A stretch of DNA of 64,000 nt from Dictyobacter aurantiacus (GTDB taxonomy: Bacteria; Chloroflexota; Ktedonobacteria; Ktedonobacterales; Ktedonobacteraceae). Where the stretch lies: assembly GCF_003967515.1 (NCBI RefSeq), contig NZ_BIFQ01000001.1:3720001-3784000 (forward strand), written 5' to 3'. The notes under the pieces are model-generated. The model searched no databases, was not told the origin of the DNA, and was given only the letters and a program-made list of their open reading frames with translations. This document shows positions 54,198-62,769 of this stretch, piece by piece. A program made the translations under genes and the position numbers. The stretch's first letter is position 1; each line of letters opens with the position of its first letter.

Positions 54198-55019
54198 ATG
54201 TGTATAAAAAATATCAAAACGAAAGAAAATGAAACAACGGGCCCTGAAATTCATACTACGTATGAGCGTCGAGAACAGATCGCGCGTACCCTGGAGGAGC
54301 ATCCCCGCCTCTCGGTACAGGACTTGAGTGAGCTCTTCCTGGTTTCGACCGTTACCATTCGTAAAGATCTGACCTGGCTCCAAGAGCGTCAACTGGTGGT
54401 GCGCACCCATGGAGGCGCGATGCTGGCACGTTCAAGGTATGCCGAGCCCGCCTTCGATATTCGCAAGCAGTTACAAAAACTGGAAAAGGATCTCATCGGT
54501 CAGTTGGCGGCTCAATTAGTGCACGACGGCGACTCGATCGCGATCGATTCCAGTACGACCGCGCTGGCATTGGCGCGTTACCTGGTAAATAGACAGGAGT
54601 TGAGCATCATCACCAATGGTATTCGGGCGAGCATGGAGCTGGCTGGCTATCCCGGCATCTCGGTTCTGACCCCCGGTGGCATGTTGCGCCGCGAATCATT
54701 TTCGCTGGTGGGAAGCTGGGGCGCGGCCGTGCTGCAGCGCGTCAACATTCAGACCGCCTTCGTTGGTGCCCGTGGCCTGACTATGGGCGAAGGGCTGACC
54801 GAGGTCAGCAGCGAGGAGGTCGCGTTCAAACGAGCCATCATTGAGGCCGCTCACGACGTCGTTGCCCTGATCGACCATACCAAATGGGGACATGTGGCTT
54901 TCGCCACGTTTTGTGACATCAAGCGGCTGAAAATGGTGATTACCGATGAATGGGCGCCCGCGCAGATGGTTGACCAGTTGCGCGACGCAGGCATCGAGGT
55001 CTGGATCGCTAAGGCATAG
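54198..55019 (+). CDS. DeoR-family transcriptional regulator
   Basis: 273 residues. N-terminal HTH (TLEEHPRLSVQDLSELFLVSTVTIRKDLTWLQERQLVVRTHGGAML) and C-terminal sugar-phosphate sensor (IAIDSSTTALALARYL, GARGLTMGEGLTEVSSEEVAFKRAII). Probably represses the aldolase/dehydrogenase fusion gene that begins 83 bp downstream and may be relieved by a sugar phosphate. Confidence 0.93.
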   Translation: MCIKNIKTKENETTGPEIHTTYERREQIARTLEEHPRLSVQDLSELFLVSTVTIRKDLTWLQERQLVVRTHGGAMLARSRYAEPAFDIRKQLQKLEKDLIGQLAAQLVHDGDSIAIDSSTTALALARYLVNRQELSIITNGIRASMELAGYPGISVLTPGGMLRRESFSLVGSWGAAVLQRVNIQTAFVGARGLTMGEGLTEVSSEEVAFKRAIIEAAHDVVALIDHTKWGHVAFATFCDIKRLKMVITDEWAPAQMVDQLRDAGIEVWIAKA

Positions 55020-55102
55020 GTAGCCGTGATCCATGTTTAAGTTATCTTGTTCTCATAAAGAGGATTATCTATATATTTTTTTAATGAAGAAGGAGAATTC
55101 CC

Positions 55103-57178
55103 ATGGTCAACAATGCCTGGAACAAAGAAGAGGCGGCGCGGGCGCGCAACGCCCTGGATGAACTGGTGTATCGCTCCCACCTGCTGGGCAGCGATCGCTC
55201 CATCGCCAACTGGGGTGGCGGCAACACCTCGATTAAAACGGTCGCCAAAGACTTTCGGGGCCGCGACGTCGAGGTACTCTGGGTGAAAGGGAGTGGTTCT
55301 GACCTGGCTACCATGGAGGCCCGCCACTTTACGGCCCTCAACCTGGAAGATATTCATCCCCTGCTGGAGCGCGACCAAATGTCGGACGAAGATATGGTTG
55401 CCTACCTGGGACACTGTATGCTGGACCCCAGACATCCCCGCCCTTCTATCGAGACGCTCCTCCACGCTTTCCTCCCGTTCAAGCACGTTGACCATACCCA
55501 TCCCGACGCTATCATCAGTCTGTGCTGCACCGAGGGCGGTCGCGAGATCGCCGAAAAGATCTACGGCGATCGCTTCGTCTGGGTCCCCTATATCCGCCCG
55601 GGCTTCTCGCTCTCAAAAATGATCGCCGACACCGTTCGCGCTAATCCTCACGCTGAACTGGTGCTAATGGAGAAGCATGGCCTGGTGACCTGGGGTGACA
55701 GCAGTGAAGAGAGCTACTTCCACACCATCTCGGTCATCAACGAGGCCCAGCGCTATATTGAAGAGCAGGCCGCGGCACGCAATCAGCCACTCTTTGGCGG
55801 CCAGAAATATCAATCGCTCTCACCCGAAGAGCGCCGCCACCTCCTGGTACAGATCCTCCCCATAATTCGTGGCGAGGTCAGCCGCGAGCAGCGCATGCTG
55901 ACAACCTACAACGACAGCCCCGAAATCCTCCAGTTCGTTAATAGCCAGAACGCGGCCACGGTCTCTCAGGTTGGCGCGGCCTGTCCCGATCACCTGGTAC
56001 ATACCAAGCGCGTCCCTCTGTTCGTCGATTGGACCCCCAATACTGATGATTCAGCCGGCCTGGTCGAACGGATCAAGTCTGGCATCGCGTCCTATAAGCA
56101 GGATTACGCCGACTATTTCCAGCAGTACAAAAGCGACGGCGATAGCATGACCACCCCCGCGCCCCGGGTCATCCTGATTCCTGGCATCGGCATGATTAAC
56201 ACCGGCAAATCGCAGGCTATGGCGCGGGTTAGCGACGCCCTCTACCAGCGGGCCATCTCGGTCATGAAGGGGACCGAGGCCCTCGGCACCTTCACCTCGC
56301 TCGATGCCCGCGAATCCTACGCCATCGAGTACTGGCCCCTGGAGCTCTACAAACTGACCCTGCAGCCGCCCGAAGCCGAGTTCTCGCGCCAGGTCGCCTT
56401 AATCACCGGAGGGGCCGGTGGTATCGGCAGCGCCACCGCGCGCCACTTCCTCAATCAGGGCGCCCACGTCGTCCTGGCCGACATCAACCTGGAAGGCGCG
56501 CAGAAGGTCGCCGACGAACTTAACGCCATCTATGGAGCCGGCCGTGCCCTTCCCGTCAAGGTCGATGTCACCGACGAAAAGGCCGTCATTGACAGCTTCG
56601 CCGAAACCATCCTGGCCTATGGAGGCGTGGATCATCTGGTCAACAACGCCGGCATCGCCGCCGCCAGTCCCTTCGACGAAACCTCGCTCAAGGACTGGAA
56701 CTTCAACATCAACATCCTGGCCACCGGCTACTTCCTGGTTGCCCGCGAAGCCTTCCGCCAGATGAAGCTCCAGGGGCTCGGCGGCAGCATGGTCTTCATC
56801 ACCTCCAAAAACGCCGTCTACGCCGGAAAGAACTCCGCCGCCTATAGCAGCGCCAAGGCCGCCGAGGCCCATCTTGCCCGCTGCATCGCCGCCGAAGGAG
56901 GAGAATTCGGCATTCGCGTCAACTCCGTCCTCCCCGACGCCGTCCTCCAGGGATCGGCCATCTGGAGCTCACGCTGGCGCAACGAACGCGCCCAGGCCTA
57001 TGGCATCGAGCCCGACCAGCTCGAAGAATATTACCGCAAACGCACCACCCTGCAGGTCAACATCTACCCCGACGACATCGCAAACGCCATCATTTTCCTG
57101 GCCTCCACCCAATCCGCCAAAACCACCGGCTGCATGATCACCGTCGACGGAGGCGTCCCCGCCGCCTTCACCCGCTAA
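55103..57178 (+). CDS. fusion of class II aldolase and short-chain dehydrogenase (rhamnulose-1-P aldolase/lactaldehyde dehydrogenase-like)
   Basis: 691 residues. The N-terminal class II aldolase part (about 20-330) has NWGGGNTSIK and zinc-type HVDHTHPDAI. The C-terminal SDR (about 430-690) has TGGAGGIGSATARHF, NNAG and active-site YSSAKAA. This layout is the known aldolase/SDR fusion of rhamnose and related deoxysugar catabolism. Splits a ketose-1-phosphate and oxidises the resulting aldehyde. Strong AAGGAGA. Under likely DeoR control. Confidence 0.93.
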   Translation: MVNNAWNKEEAARARNALDELVYRSHLLGSDRSIANWGGGNTSIKTVAKDFRGRDVEVLWVKGSGSDLATMEARHFTALNLEDIHPLLERDQMSDEDMVAYLGHCMLDPRHPRPSIETLLHAFLPFKHVDHTHPDAIISLCCTEGGREIAEKIYGDRFVWVPYIRPGFSLSKMIADTVRANPHAELVLMEKHGLVTWGDSSEESYFHTISVINEAQRYIEEQAAARNQPLFGGQKYQSLSPEERRHLLVQILPIIRGEVSREQRMLTTYNDSPEILQFVNSQNAATVSQVGAACPDHLVHTKRVPLFVDWTPNTDDSAGLVERIKSGIASYKQDYADYFQQYKSDGDSMTTPAPRVILIPGIGMINTGKSQAMARVSDALYQRAISVMKGTEALGTFTSLDARESYAIEYWPLELYKLTLQPPEAEFSRQVALITGGAGGIGSATARHFLNQGAHVVLADINLEGAQKVADELNAIYGAGRALPVKVDVTDEKAVIDSFAETILAYGGVDHLVNNAGIAAASPFDETSLKDWNFNINILATGYFLVAREAFRQMKLQGLGGSMVFITSKNAVYAGKNSAAYSSAKAAEAHLARCIAAEGGEFGIRVNSVLPDAVLQGSAIWSSRWRNERAQAYGIEPDQLEEYYRKRTTLQVNIYPDDIANAIIFLASTQSAKTTGCMITVDGGVPAAFTR

Positions 57179-57188
57179 AAGGGTAATC

Positions 57189-57259
57189 CACAAGATGTTT
57201 AGAGTGTTGGTGTCGGAGGCGCCGAGCGCCTCCGACACCAACACTCTAAACATCTTGTG
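57189..57259. repeat. 34-bp perfect hairpin
   Basis: Arms 57189-57222 and 57226-57259 are exact reverse complements with a 3-nt loop. The apex is GGCGC-CGA-GCGCC. Followed by TTGTGAGCGCCGTAG, a phrase repeated after the next hairpin. Confidence 0.9.
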
Positions 57260-57309
57260 AGCGCCGTAGCGCCAGTATAATGAGGGAAGGCAGCCTCTCC
57301 CCACCAGTA

Positions 57310-57360
57310 TTAATATGTGGGTGTCGTGGGCGCCCAGCGCCCACGACACCCACATATTAA
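57310..57360. repeat. 24-bp perfect hairpin
   Basis: Arms 57310-57333 and 57337-57360 around CCA, apex GGCGC-CCA-GCGCC. Arms are unrelated to those of 57189-57259, yet both hairpins are followed by TTTGTGAGCGCCGTAG or a near copy. Confidence 0.9.
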
Positions 57361-57426
57361 CTACTTTGTGAGCGCCGTAGGCGCGTAGAGTCAAGGGCCG
57401 AAGGCACAAAAGTACAGCCTCAAACA

Positions 57427-57459
57427 ACCTGTGCCTATCCTCCAAAGATAGGCACAGGT
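57427..57459. repeat. 13-bp perfect hairpin
   Basis: ACCTGTGCCTATC and GATAGGCACAGGT around CTCCAAA. Third hairpin in the 484-bp gap before the next gene. Confidence 0.8.
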
Positions 57460-57662
57460 CTATGCAACACCTGCGCTTGGTGCGATAATATTGAAAAGCT
57501 TGCTGGCAAACACCTGAGCAGAGGCAAACTATGCGCATGTTCGCCCCCGCCCATGTCAGCACCTACTGTATTCATTCACTGAGCGAGCAGTGTACAGTTT
57601 AAACAAAGACGTTTGCTTATCGCTACCTCGCTGTACTGTAACCAGAGAGAGTCGTAACCATT

Positions 57663-58682
57663 ATGACATTACAGATTATTCATGTTGGACTTGGTGGCTG
57701 GGGCGGCGACTGGGCTCGTCGCGTTGTCGCCACAAATAAGGACGTTGAGACTACCGCCTGGGTTGAGATCGACGCCAGCGCCCTGGAAGCTGCACGTGAT
57801 CGCCTGAACCTGCCGGCCGATCGCTGCTTCACCTCGCTGGACGAGGCGCTTAAGACCGTACGCGCGCAGGCCGTACTGATAACGGCCAGCCTGCCAGGAC
57901 ACGTGCCGAGCGCCCGCACCGCCTTACTTGCCGATAAGCACGTCTTGATGGAGAAGCCGTTCGCCCCGACCGTGGCGGAAGCGCGTGAACTGGTCGAACT
58001 GGCCGAGCAGCGTGGACGCATCTTGATGATCAGTCAGAACTATCGCTTCCAGCCAGCCGCGCGTGCCGCCGCCGCCGCGGTAGCCGCGCAGCAGATTGGA
58101 CGCCTGGGGACCATCAACCTCGACTTCCGGCGCTACGACAATATTGCCCCCATCGCCGAGCACCGCCATTATCATATCTGGGAGCCCCTGCTGGCTGACA
58201 TGTCGATCCACCACTTTGATCTGATGCGCCTGATCATCGGTCAGGAGCCGGTTCAGGTTAGCTGCAAAACATGGAATGCTCCCTGGAGCAACTACGACGA
58301 GCCCGCCGAAGGCGCCATGACCATTACCTTCGATGGTGGGGCCGTCGTCAACTACCGTGGTAGCTGGGTCAGTACCGCGCCCCAGACCAATTGGGCCGGT
58401 GAGTGGAGCATCGAAGGCGAAAAGGGCGAACTGGTCTGGACCAGCCGTGGCGAGAAGCCCGAATACGCCGCCATCCGCCTGCGCGGCGAAGAAGAACTGA
58501 CGCCTATCGTCTTGCCCGAACTGACCGCGCTCGACCGCTCGGGTAGCCTGGCCGCCTTTGTCGAGGCCGTCAACACTAACAGCGTCCCCGAAACCACGGG
58601 CCGTGATAACCTCAAGACCCTGGCGCTGATGTTCGCCGCCATCGAATCGGCCAAAACTGGCCAGCCCGTCAACGTTGCATAA
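57663..58682 (+). CDS. Gfo/Idh/MocA-family oxidoreductase
   Basis: 339 residues. Rossmann start IIHVGLGGWGGDWARRVV, EKPFAPTVAEARELVELAEQ and HHFDLMRLIIGQEP. NAD(P)-dependent sugar or inositol oxidoreductase. It follows the aldolase fusion on the same strand but after three hairpins, so separate transcription is possible. Likely part of the same catabolic locus. Confidence 0.9.
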   Translation: MTLQIIHVGLGGWGGDWARRVVATNKDVETTAWVEIDASALEAARDRLNLPADRCFTSLDEALKTVRAQAVLITASLPGHVPSARTALLADKHVLMEKPFAPTVAEARELVELAEQRGRILMISQNYRFQPAARAAAAAVAAQQIGRLGTINLDFRRYDNIAPIAEHRHYHIWEPLLADMSIHHFDLMRLIIGQEPVQVSCKTWNAPWSNYDEPAEGAMTITFDGGAVVNYRGSWVSTAPQTNWAGEWSIEGEKGELVWTSRGEKPEYAAIRLRGEEELTPIVLPELTALDRSGSLAAFVEAVNTNSVPETTGRDNLKTLALMFAAIESAKTGQPVNVA

Positions 58683-58708
58683 TCATCACTATCATCTCTA
58701 AAGGCATG

Positions 58709-58746
58709 AAAAGAGAAGCTCGGCTCTGCTGGCGCTTCTCTTTTTT
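58709..58746 (+). terminator. intrinsic terminator
   Basis: AAAAGAGAAGC / GCTTCTCTTTT stem, with a T run, after the oxidoreductase stop. Confidence 0.88.
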
Positions 58747-58809
58747 CTTGTTTTCACTTTATACTAACTTTAAAGCCCTTTGATGAATAGAAGAAAGGTT
58801 GTGATTGAT

Positions 58810-59220
58810 ATGATTCTAAGCGATGAGGTACGCCGAGCCCTGACGGCGGGCCACCTGGCACATCTGACCACCTTGAATCCGGATGGTAGCCCACAGGTCA
58901 CCGTCATCTGGATTGGTCTGGATAACGATGAAATCGTTAGTGCCCACCTTAAACTGCATAAGAAGGTGCAAAACATCCAGCGCGACAACCGGGTCGTGCT
59001 TTCGCTGCTGACCGGGGGCAAGACCAATGGATTAGACAACTACCTGGTTATTCATGGTCGCGCCAGAGTTACCGAAGGAGGTGCTCCTCGTCTGCTCAAT
59101 CAACTGGCGCAGGTCTATGTTGGACCGGGCACACAGTTCGCCGGTGATAACGCGCCTGAAGGTTATATTACCCACATTACAGTCGAGCGCGTCAGCGGTA
59201 TTGGTCCCTGGACTAAATAG
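58810..59220 (+). CDS. PPOX-type (F420/FMN-dependent) oxidoreductase
   Basis: 136 residues from the ATG at 58810. Split-barrel flavin fold: GHLAHLTTLNPDGSPQVTVIWIGLDNDEIVSAHLKLHKKVQNIQRDNRVVLSLL is the typical strand order of F420-dependent pyridoxamine-phosphate-oxidase-like enzymes. Uses F420 or FMN to reduce or oxidise a small substrate, unknown here. Confidence 0.85.
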   Translation: MILSDEVRRALTAGHLAHLTTLNPDGSPQVTVIWIGLDNDEIVSAHLKLHKKVQNIQRDNRVVLSLLTGGKTNGLDNYLVIHGRARVTEGGAPRLLNQLAQVYVGPGTQFAGDNAPEGYITHITVERVSGIGPWTK

Positions 59221-59354
59221 CGGCCGATCGCTCGCCTTCCTGGTGTTGATGGCAAAGTGGGCCCGAGCGCTCGATCCATGAATGATTGTCAGTTAACGAT
59301 AATGGAGGCATTGTCTGTCATGGAAACCTATATCCTGGTGGACCCCTCTGATAG

Positions 59355-59588
59355 CGCCTGGCACTTAAACCGGGCGAGAGCATGGATCTCCTGGTGGCCT
59401 ATATCTCTGTGCCAGACCTCTCTATTTGTCCAGCGCAACAACGCTACACCTGTCTTTCCCGCTCAACTGGGGGCGGCACCTATCGCTATGAAGGTTTGGA
59501 AAGCAACTTCACCGCCGATCTACCAGTTGATTCCCGGGGGCTGGTCATCGATTATCCAGCACTCTGGCAGCGAACCGGGCAGCAATAA
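59355..59588 (+). pseudogene. glycolipid-binding domain remnant (PF06475-like), truncated
   Basis: Reading the frame that ends at 59588 gives LALKPGESMDLLVAYISVPDLSICPAQQRYTCL...YRYEGLESNFTADLPVDSRGLVIDYPALWQR, which matches only the C-terminal half of the putative glycolipid-binding family. A stop codon at 59352-59354 cuts off the rest, and no N-terminal half is recognisable upstream. Best read as a degraded gene. Confidence 0.65.
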
Positions 59589-59675
59589 ATGCTTTTGTTG
59601 GGGGAATTGCGTACTTGAAGCCAGGGGCAGAGAGCTGATGGTTGTTGGTAGAACTGGATCACTTTAGTCCCGATT

Positions 59676-59731
59676 GAAGGATGTCCTATTTCTCCCCGCG
59701 TCTGGAGAGCGGGAAGAATGGGCCATCCTTC
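59676..59731. terminator. imperfect hairpin between convergent genes
   Basis: GAAGGATG (59676-59683) pairs with CATCCTTC (59724-59731) with partly paired interior. It lies past the minus-strand hypothetical gene and could end it. Confidence 0.5.
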
Positions 59732-59759
59732 TGTGAATATGCCAAAATGATAAAGAAAG

Positions 59760-60254
59760 TTAAGCGCTGATGCCCAGCGTTTCCCGCAGCGTTTGCAAGA
59801 ACTGAGCTTCTCGATCATCGATGTGTTTGCCCCCAAAGCCCAGAAATCCTCCACTCTTGCTGGTATTGGCTACATGCTCGGCACTGGCTACTATCCAACG
59901 TTTATAATCATTAGCCTCTTCAACGCTGACCTTGCTGTCGAGGATGGTGACTACCTCACGACAGCGCTCCATCAAGAAGCCTGTAACCTGAGCAGGATCA
60001 TTTACAAATAAAACTTTCTCATGATCTTCTTCTTGAGAACTTTTAGTGCCTTCCGAACTGAGCAGTTCTTGAATAAGCTGGTTCGCTGGAAATTGTTTGG
60101 CGGCTTCCCGAGGACCGGAGATAAGCGACATCGCTTCTTTGATTTTGCCGATGGCCCCACTCCTGGAAATAGCAACGATGCCACTGCCAATAATAATGGG
60201 TAGATCTTCCAGCTGTTTCCATTCGTGATCTGTAAAATCGGTTCGGTTAATCAT
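59760..60254 (-). CDS. hypothetical protein, possibly TerB-like
   Basis: 164 residues behind AAGGAGTGG. N-terminal FTDHEWKQLEDLPIIIGSGIVAISRSGAIGKIKEAMSLI is a helical domain; the C-terminal GFLGFGGKHIDDREAQFLQTLRETLG is typical of small conserved proteins often grouped near TerB-like domains. No metal-binding motif. Function unknown; the assignment is weak. Confidence 0.6.
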   Translation of the reverse strand: MINRTDFTDHEWKQLEDLPIIIGSGIVAISRSGAIGKIKEAMSLISGPREAAKQFPANQLIQELLSSEGTKSSQEEDHEKVLFVNDPAQVTGFLMERCREVVTILDSKVSVEEANDYKRWIVASAEHVANTSKSGGFLGFGGKHIDDREAQFLQTLRETLGISA

Positions 60255-60519
60255 AAACCACTCCTTTTCAATGTAATGGCAAATAGATGCCTATAGAGAA
60301 ATAAATCGCCTCAAAGACATACTCAGGCATCTAGCTATTTAACGAGTTCAATATAGTTTTATAACCTATGAAATTACTTAAAACAAAGCTTTATTTTCTA
60401 ATGACGCGAACACACTGATGTAGCTCTTTCAGCTTTGCCTCTCCCATCCTGTGATAAGATAGGGGCAGCCGTAATCAAAGAAAAATAAGAAGTTAAGAAG
60501 ATAAGAAGGTAAAGAGGGG

Positions 60520-61368
60520 ATGAAGCCAGGTACACGACCACGCATCGTCAAGATACATTCAGAGAACAACGATTTTCAGTATGCCGAGACGCTGCGGCGC
60601 AAGCGCGAGAAGCGCCTGCGCCAGCGCGAATTCTTTGTGGAGGGGGTTCGTCCCATCAATCAGGCGCTGCACTATCACTGGCACGTGCGCGCCTTCTTAT
60701 ATTCTAGAGACAAGCCACTCTCGGACTGGGCTGAGAATATCCTGAGTGACTCGCAGGCCGAGGTGCACTACGAGTTGCCCTGGTACCTGCACGCCAAACT
60801 GAGCAATAAATCTGAACCATCGGAGCTGATCGCTCTGGTGACGATGCCGGAGGATGATCCGGAGCGCATCCCCCTGAAGGATGATCTGCTGGTGGTGGTC
60901 TTTGATCGCCCCGCCAGTCCGGGCAACCTGGGCACCATCATTCGTTCCTGCGATGCTATGGGGGTCGATGGCATGGTCATCACCGGACACAGCGTGGACC
61001 TCTACGATCCGGAGACCATCAGCGCCACCACGGGCTCCTTCTTCGCCCTGCCGGTGGTGCGCCTGCCCTCACAGAAAGAGTTGCAGCCCTGGATCGAGAC
61101 CGTCCGAAAACGCCTGGGAGCGCTTCACGTGGTGGGCAGTGATGAGAAGGGAGACTGTGAGCTGACCGAGCACGATTTTACACAGCCAACCCTGCTGGTG
61201 GTCGGCAACGAGACCTGGGGCATGAGCGCCGCCTACCGCGAGCTCTGCAATACCGTCGTCAGCATCCCGATGGCTGGCTCCGCCTCGTCGCTCAATGTGG
61301 CCTGCGCCACCTCGATCTTATTATATGAGGCCACGCGTCAGCGCCGCTCCCTATCACGATCCCGCTAG
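60520..61368 (+). CDS. TrmH/SpoU-family RNA methyltransferase
   Basis: 282 residues. N-terminal substrate-binding region (FFVEGVRPINQAL) is followed by the SPOUT knot: motif 1 SPGNLGTIIRSCDAMGVDGMVITG, motif 2 LLVVGNETWGM and motif 3 IPMAGSASSLNVACATSILLYE. Methylates a ribose 2'-OH in rRNA or tRNA using AdoMet. Exact target unpredictable. Confidence 0.93.
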   Translation: MKPGTRPRIVKIHSENNDFQYAETLRRKREKRLRQREFFVEGVRPINQALHYHWHVRAFLYSRDKPLSDWAENILSDSQAEVHYELPWYLHAKLSNKSEPSELIALVTMPEDDPERIPLKDDLLVVVFDRPASPGNLGTIIRSCDAMGVDGMVITGHSVDLYDPETISATTGSFFALPVVRLPSQKELQPWIETVRKRLGALHVVGSDEKGDCELTEHDFTQPTLLVVGNETWGMSAAYRELCNTVVSIPMAGSASSLNVACATSILLYEATRQRRSLSRSR

Positions 61369-61384
61369 CCAGTCAGACGCAGAG

Positions 61385-61425
61385 AGCTCCCGCTTCCTTG
61401 CTCAAAAGAAAGCGGGAGCTTTTTG
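61385..61425. terminator. bidirectional terminator
   Basis: AGCTCCCGCTT (61385-61395) pairs with AAGCGGGAGCT (61410-61420), followed by a T run. Between convergent methyltransferase and GH172 genes. Confidence 0.88.
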
Positions 61426-61436
61426 TCAATTCGCTA

Positions 61437-62522
61437 TTAAATGATCTCCAGGCCATCGATGGCGGGTAGCACTGGATGGGGTACATGTGGTTCACTCTGG
61501 TACCAGTAGGCGACCGAGGCGATGTCATCCTGCAGGGGAAGGTAGCGGCCGCCGCTGCGCCAGCCCAGCGCCTGAATGGTGACGCGCAGATCCTCCTCGA
61601 AGCGAATCGGGTCCATGATATGCCAGCGATACATGCCGAAGCGCTGCTGGCTGCTGTAAAGCCCATCCGGTTTGATTACCTGTGGCAGCCCCAGGAAGGC
61701 CGTTGAATATGTTCCGTACTGGCCCTGCGGATGCTCGAAGTTCCAGGCGCCGCCAAAATAATCCTCGGTCCCGGTGCCACAGATGGTCGGGAACTCCTGG
61801 TCGCCATCCAGGTAGAACTTGATCTCTCCTTCACCCCACCAGCCGCGATTATTGACCTGCCAGGCCAGGTACGTTCCCACATAGTGTCCCCGGCCCTGAA
61901 CGTGGTCCAGCAGGGTATGCACCTCTTTATAGCCCAATGGATTGCTGCGCCGCCAGTGAGCATGAAAATAGCCAGCATCCTCCGGCACGTCGGTCAGGGT
62001 ATAGGTGATCTGAAAATAGAGCACAATATCGTTGTCGCTCAGATTTTCAATCGTCCAGCGAGCGCTCTGGCGAAATGGCATCTCCCAGTAGGAGTTCATG
62101 CCGCCAGCCGGATTGACCGCGATCGGCAGCGAACTGATGTTGCAGCGCTCACTCCAACCATTGGCGAAGAAATCACCATAGGGACACTCAATCGAAGGCG
62201 CCTCTTCACCATCCCAGTAGGCGCGCAGGATCAGTTGCCGCCAGTGAGCTGGATACGTCGTCATCCAGATATGCTGGATGGCGCCGGAACCCGCGATCTC
62301 GGCCAGCGTAAAGGTGCTATGCGGGGCGATCTTGATCGAAGGGGAGACCTTCCAGCCCTGACCCAGATCACGGGCATGGAACGCGCCCGTCCCCTCCGTA
62401 GCCGTGCCTGCCTGGCCCTTCTCGCCACTAAAGTTCTCAGCACTGATCGATCGTGTCTTCGCATGTGAGAGACGGGAAAGGTTCCCCAATCCCATCCCCA
62501 GACCGTTAAAACCATCTGTCAT
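61437..62522 (-). CDS. DUF2961/GH172-family protein
   Basis: 361 residues. Matches the DUF2961 family, now grouped with GH172: ISAENFSGEKGQAG, HIWMTTYPAHWRQLILRAYWDGEEAPSIECPYGDFFANGW and CGTGTEDYFGGAWNF. Cytosolic by lack of signal peptide. Members act on fructose dianhydride or arabinan-like sugars; substrate unproven here. AGAGGAAA lies before the ATG. Single-gene unit. Confidence 0.88.
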   Translation of the reverse strand: MTDGFNGLGMGLGNLSRLSHAKTRSISAENFSGEKGQAGTATEGTGAFHARDLGQGWKVSPSIKIAPHSTFTLAEIAGSGAIQHIWMTTYPAHWRQLILRAYWDGEEAPSIECPYGDFFANGWSERCNISSLPIAVNPAGGMNSYWEMPFRQSARWTIENLSDNDIVLYFQITYTLTDVPEDAGYFHAHWRRSNPLGYKEVHTLLDHVQGRGHYVGTYLAWQVNNRGWWGEGEIKFYLDGDQEFPTICGTGTEDYFGGAWNFEHPQGQYGTYSTAFLGLPQVIKPDGLYSSQQRFGMYRWHIMDPIRFEEDLRVTIQALGWRSGGRYLPLQDDIASVAYWYQSEPHVPHPVLPAIDGLEII

Positions 62523-62586
62523 TTTCCTCTGCTCCTTCGCTAAACATCATCATTGCTTGCATGTTCGCACCTACGGTGCTCACCTG

Positions 62587-62648
62587 TTATATTGATGGCG
62601 AGGTAGAAAATGCGCAGCCGCGCATTTTCTACCTCGCCATCAATATAA
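62587..62648. repeat. 29-bp perfect hairpin
   Basis: Arms 62587-62615 and 62620-62648 around AGCC, apex ATGCGC-AGCC-GCGCAT. Non-coding gap between the GH172 start and the hflX end. Confidence 0.9.
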
Positions 62649-62686
62649 AAACATGGGGGCGCCTGCGCTCCCCACCTCCCCCAACA

Positions 62687-62760
62687 TGCACAGATAAATA
62701 AAAGTGGTGCAGAAGGTACGCAACCGCGTACCTTCTGCACCACTTTTATTTATCTGTGCA
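62687..62760. repeat. 35-bp perfect hairpin
   Basis: Arms 62687-62721 and 62726-62760 around AACC, apex GTACGC-AACC-GCGTAC. The longest perfect stem in the window, ending 10 bp from the hflX stop. Confidence 0.9.
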
Positions 62761-62769
62761 GCAATGCAA

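Noticed and set aside
59257..59667. 136-codon plus-strand frame
   Set aside because: The domain match lies in a different frame (ending at 59588); this longer frame has no recognisable features.
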